31,127 nt of DNA, taken from the NCBI GenBank assembly GCA_051530055.1, contig JBMGUZ010000031.1:1-31127 (forward strand). Reading direction: 5' to 3'. Position numbers and translations under genes: made by a program. Within the stretch, counting starts at the first letter, position 1. Each line of letters starts with the position of its first letter. Below are positions 29,653 to 31,127 of the stretch, in pieces. This DNA comes from Neoechinorhynchus agilis. Lineage: Eukaryota > Acanthocephala. The notes below the pieces were generated by a model. The model ran no database searches, had not been told where the DNA came from, and was given only the letters and a program-made list of their open reading frames with translations.

Positions 29653-29744
29653 ACACATCCACTCGAAGGAGCAATTGGATAGAATTATGCGGTATTTTAA
29701 TTTTCGTAAAGAAATTAATCATTATTGTTTCAATTTCAATTAGC

Positions 29745-29933
29745 GATGTCCCCTTCGGTGTGGAAACGTATGGGGCCTTGGGAGGGTCGGCACTGGCCCT
29801 CGTGAAGGAATCGGGGAAACGAATCAACGCGGCGACTGGAGAGCCAAGATCGACTTCGTTCCTAGCCCAAAAAATAAGCATTGCGGTGCAGCGGGGCAAT
29901 GCGGCTAGCATTTTGGCCTGCGCCGATGAATAG
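29745..29933 (+). pseudogene. C-terminal scrap of an RLE-type LINE
   Basis: Open frame of 62 codons ending in TAG at 29931-29933: DVPFGVETYGALGGSALALV, then INAATGEPRS and FLAQKISIAVQRGNAASI. It is colinear with the end of the open copy at 16526-17284 (YFVPFGVETYGALGSSALSL, ISLAVQRGNAASV). The upstream part of the domain is missing. It lies just outside the right repeat of the Penelope-like element, so either that element landed beside it or both were cut by later rearrangement. GC-rich against AT-rich surroundings. Not functional alone. Confidence 0.8.
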
Positions 29934-29989
29934 GGGCGTCGAAGAAACTATAAATTATGTATACTCAGAAATAGATTTATATTGAAAAT

Positions 29990-30017
29990 TTTCGGCCTTT
30001 TCGTTGGCCTTCTTCAG
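29990..30017 (-). repeat. CTGAAGAAGGCC-loop-GGCCGAAA motif
   Basis: On the minus strand: ctgaagaaggcc, loop aacgaaaa, ggccgaaa. The GGCC/GGCC stem sits between CTGAAGA and GAAA, the same design as 12433-12460 with a different stem, so the fold is kept while the bases change. Probably a retroelement end structure. Confidence 0.55.
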
Positions 30018-30032
30018 TCAGATCTACAATTT

Positions 30033-30068
30033 AAAAGAAACATTATCAATAAAAGAAACATTATCAAT
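30033..30068 (+). repeat. 18-bp tandem duplication
   Basis: aaaagaaacattatcaat occurs twice in direct succession. Simple local duplication without visible function. Confidence 0.8.
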
Positions 30069-31049
30069 TAGTTTATCCGGTGGGACGCCCGACGCCTACA
30101 ATTTTGATTGATTTAAATTGTTAAACATTCATTGGCGAATACAACCACTAGAGATCAACAAAAAATTTGAATTGAACATTCTCAGAAAAGACAATTTCGG
30201 AATACAATTGCCTGCATCGTATTCTCCGCCGTGAACTGTAAGAAACGAAAAGTCAAAATTTGAAAAATTCTGAGCACCTTACTAGCAGCAATCGATAGAA
30301 ATGAAAATGGAATTTATTGATTGTTGTTGTGACGTTCCTAACAATCTCGCAAGACTGTCTGAATGTACACCTTTTTCTGTTGGAGTTTAACGAAAGGAGT
30401 GGTAATTTTGGAAGACACTCAATGAATCATCAACTCCATTCAGAGAAATGTTAGCAAATTCATAATTAAAAATTGCCAATAAATAATGTTCGGCCTTAGA
30501 GCAAATCGGATATTTCTATCCAACTGAAATTAGGCCGGGGACAGTAACCAAAATAAACCCGGCATCGAACCAAAAAGCGGTCTATTTAAGTAATTTCCTT
30601 GAAACGATTCGGTAGAAATGCTTGTTAAAAAACGAAAGAAACAAAAAACGTAATACGCCGGATTTTTTGTTGATTGAGAAAATGGAGTTGAATTTATTGA
30701 TTCCCTTTTTCACGAATATTCGTACGTTTCGTCGGATTTCTACAAATCTAAAAAATATGTCATTCGACGTCGAATCAAGAGTTGAGCTTAAACTCAGAAT
30801 ATAGCCATCCTGACATACCTTTCAGAACTGAGGACGTCCGACGAGGCATACCAGATATCGGGAATTAATATAGAATCAATCTCTATTTTCTCAATCACCA
30901 AACAAAATATGAACTGTAATTCTAGAACGAAATAACTTAGAATTTTTATGGCGTTCAAATCAGTCAGTATTATCCACTTAAGTTTAGAAGGTTAAATGAA
31001 TCGTGTTGCTTTCAATTGCAAACAATATGCCGTCTCGCGCCTCCCTCCA
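30069..31049. other. No recognisable gene
   Basis: About 1 kb of AT-rich sequence with only short frames. A 60-codon frame at 30622-30804 has no recognisable motif. The words ggaatttattgattg (near 30310) and tgaatttattgattc (near 30690) recur but are too short to define a repeat. Confidence 0.4.
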
Positions 31050-31108
31050 CCTCCGCTCCTTTTTCCATGCTGCCCAATCTTCTCGGATATCATAACTTGA
31101 AATGAGCC
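31050..31108 (+). repeat. Repeat matching 26451-26509 in inverted orientation
   Basis: cctccgctcctttttccatg then ctgcccaatcttctcgg. With 26451-26509 it encloses the Penelope-like element and its neighbours. The element continues past the window end. Confidence 0.65.
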
Positions 31109-31127
31109 TGGCATCCTATTTCGGCCG

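Overview
The window looks like repeat-rich DNA from an invertebrate animal, possibly an arthropod. It is AT-rich, has splice-site-like signals, and carries non-LTR retrotransposons, a Penelope-like element with a GIY-YIG domain and a ~240-bp satellite. There are no bacterial operons, rRNA, tRNA or CRISPR. The species cannot be named from the sequence.

Layout. Positions 1 to about 23.2 kb form one very large, imperfect inverted repeat. From outside in, each arm holds: (i) a piece of a LINE whose C-terminal part resembles a zinc-binding plus restriction-like endonuclease region (RLE-type LINE); (ii) a tandem satellite array (117-4575 on the left, about 19 units; 19736-23128 on the right, about 14-15 units, inverted); (iii) about 3-4 kb of single-copy sequence, nearly identical between arms, with a 166-174 codon open exon and two smaller exon-like pieces. 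Left and right coordinates add up to 24308 in the outer part of the arms and 23113 in the inner part. The offset comes mainly from a 0.85-kb RLE-LINE insertion present only in the right arm, plus a few hundred bases missing from the left. Homology stops sharply at 7482 and 15631.

The 8.1-kb centre holds two decayed LINEs of one I-like family placed head to head: a minus-strand copy (7483 to about 11520) ending in an AAT-repeat tail, and a plus-strand copy (about 11799-15630). They share gag, apurinic-type endonuclease and reverse transcriptase parts but are far more diverged from each other than the arms are. The plus-strand copy also contains two long hairpins, one of them flanked by a 12-bp direct repeat.

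Right of the inverted repeat: the RLE LINE continues to about 24.2 kb (minus strand), interrupted by a 79-bp foldback-like insertion with a 13-bp target duplication. A broken, apparently protein-coding region follows (24.5-25.9 kb, plus strand) with a 45-bp coding repeat and a Gln-rich stretch containing PLDLS. Then come a LINE reverse-transcriptase tail (about 26.5-26.8 kb, minus), a fossil Penelope-like element bounded by ~75-bp inverted repeats (27746-29652, minus), another RLE-LINE C-terminal scrap (29745-29933, plus) and about 1 kb with no recognised gene.

No intact multi-gene system is visible. The most unusual object is the satellite-flanked giant inverted repeat itself, together with the unidentified near-identical exon carried in both arms.
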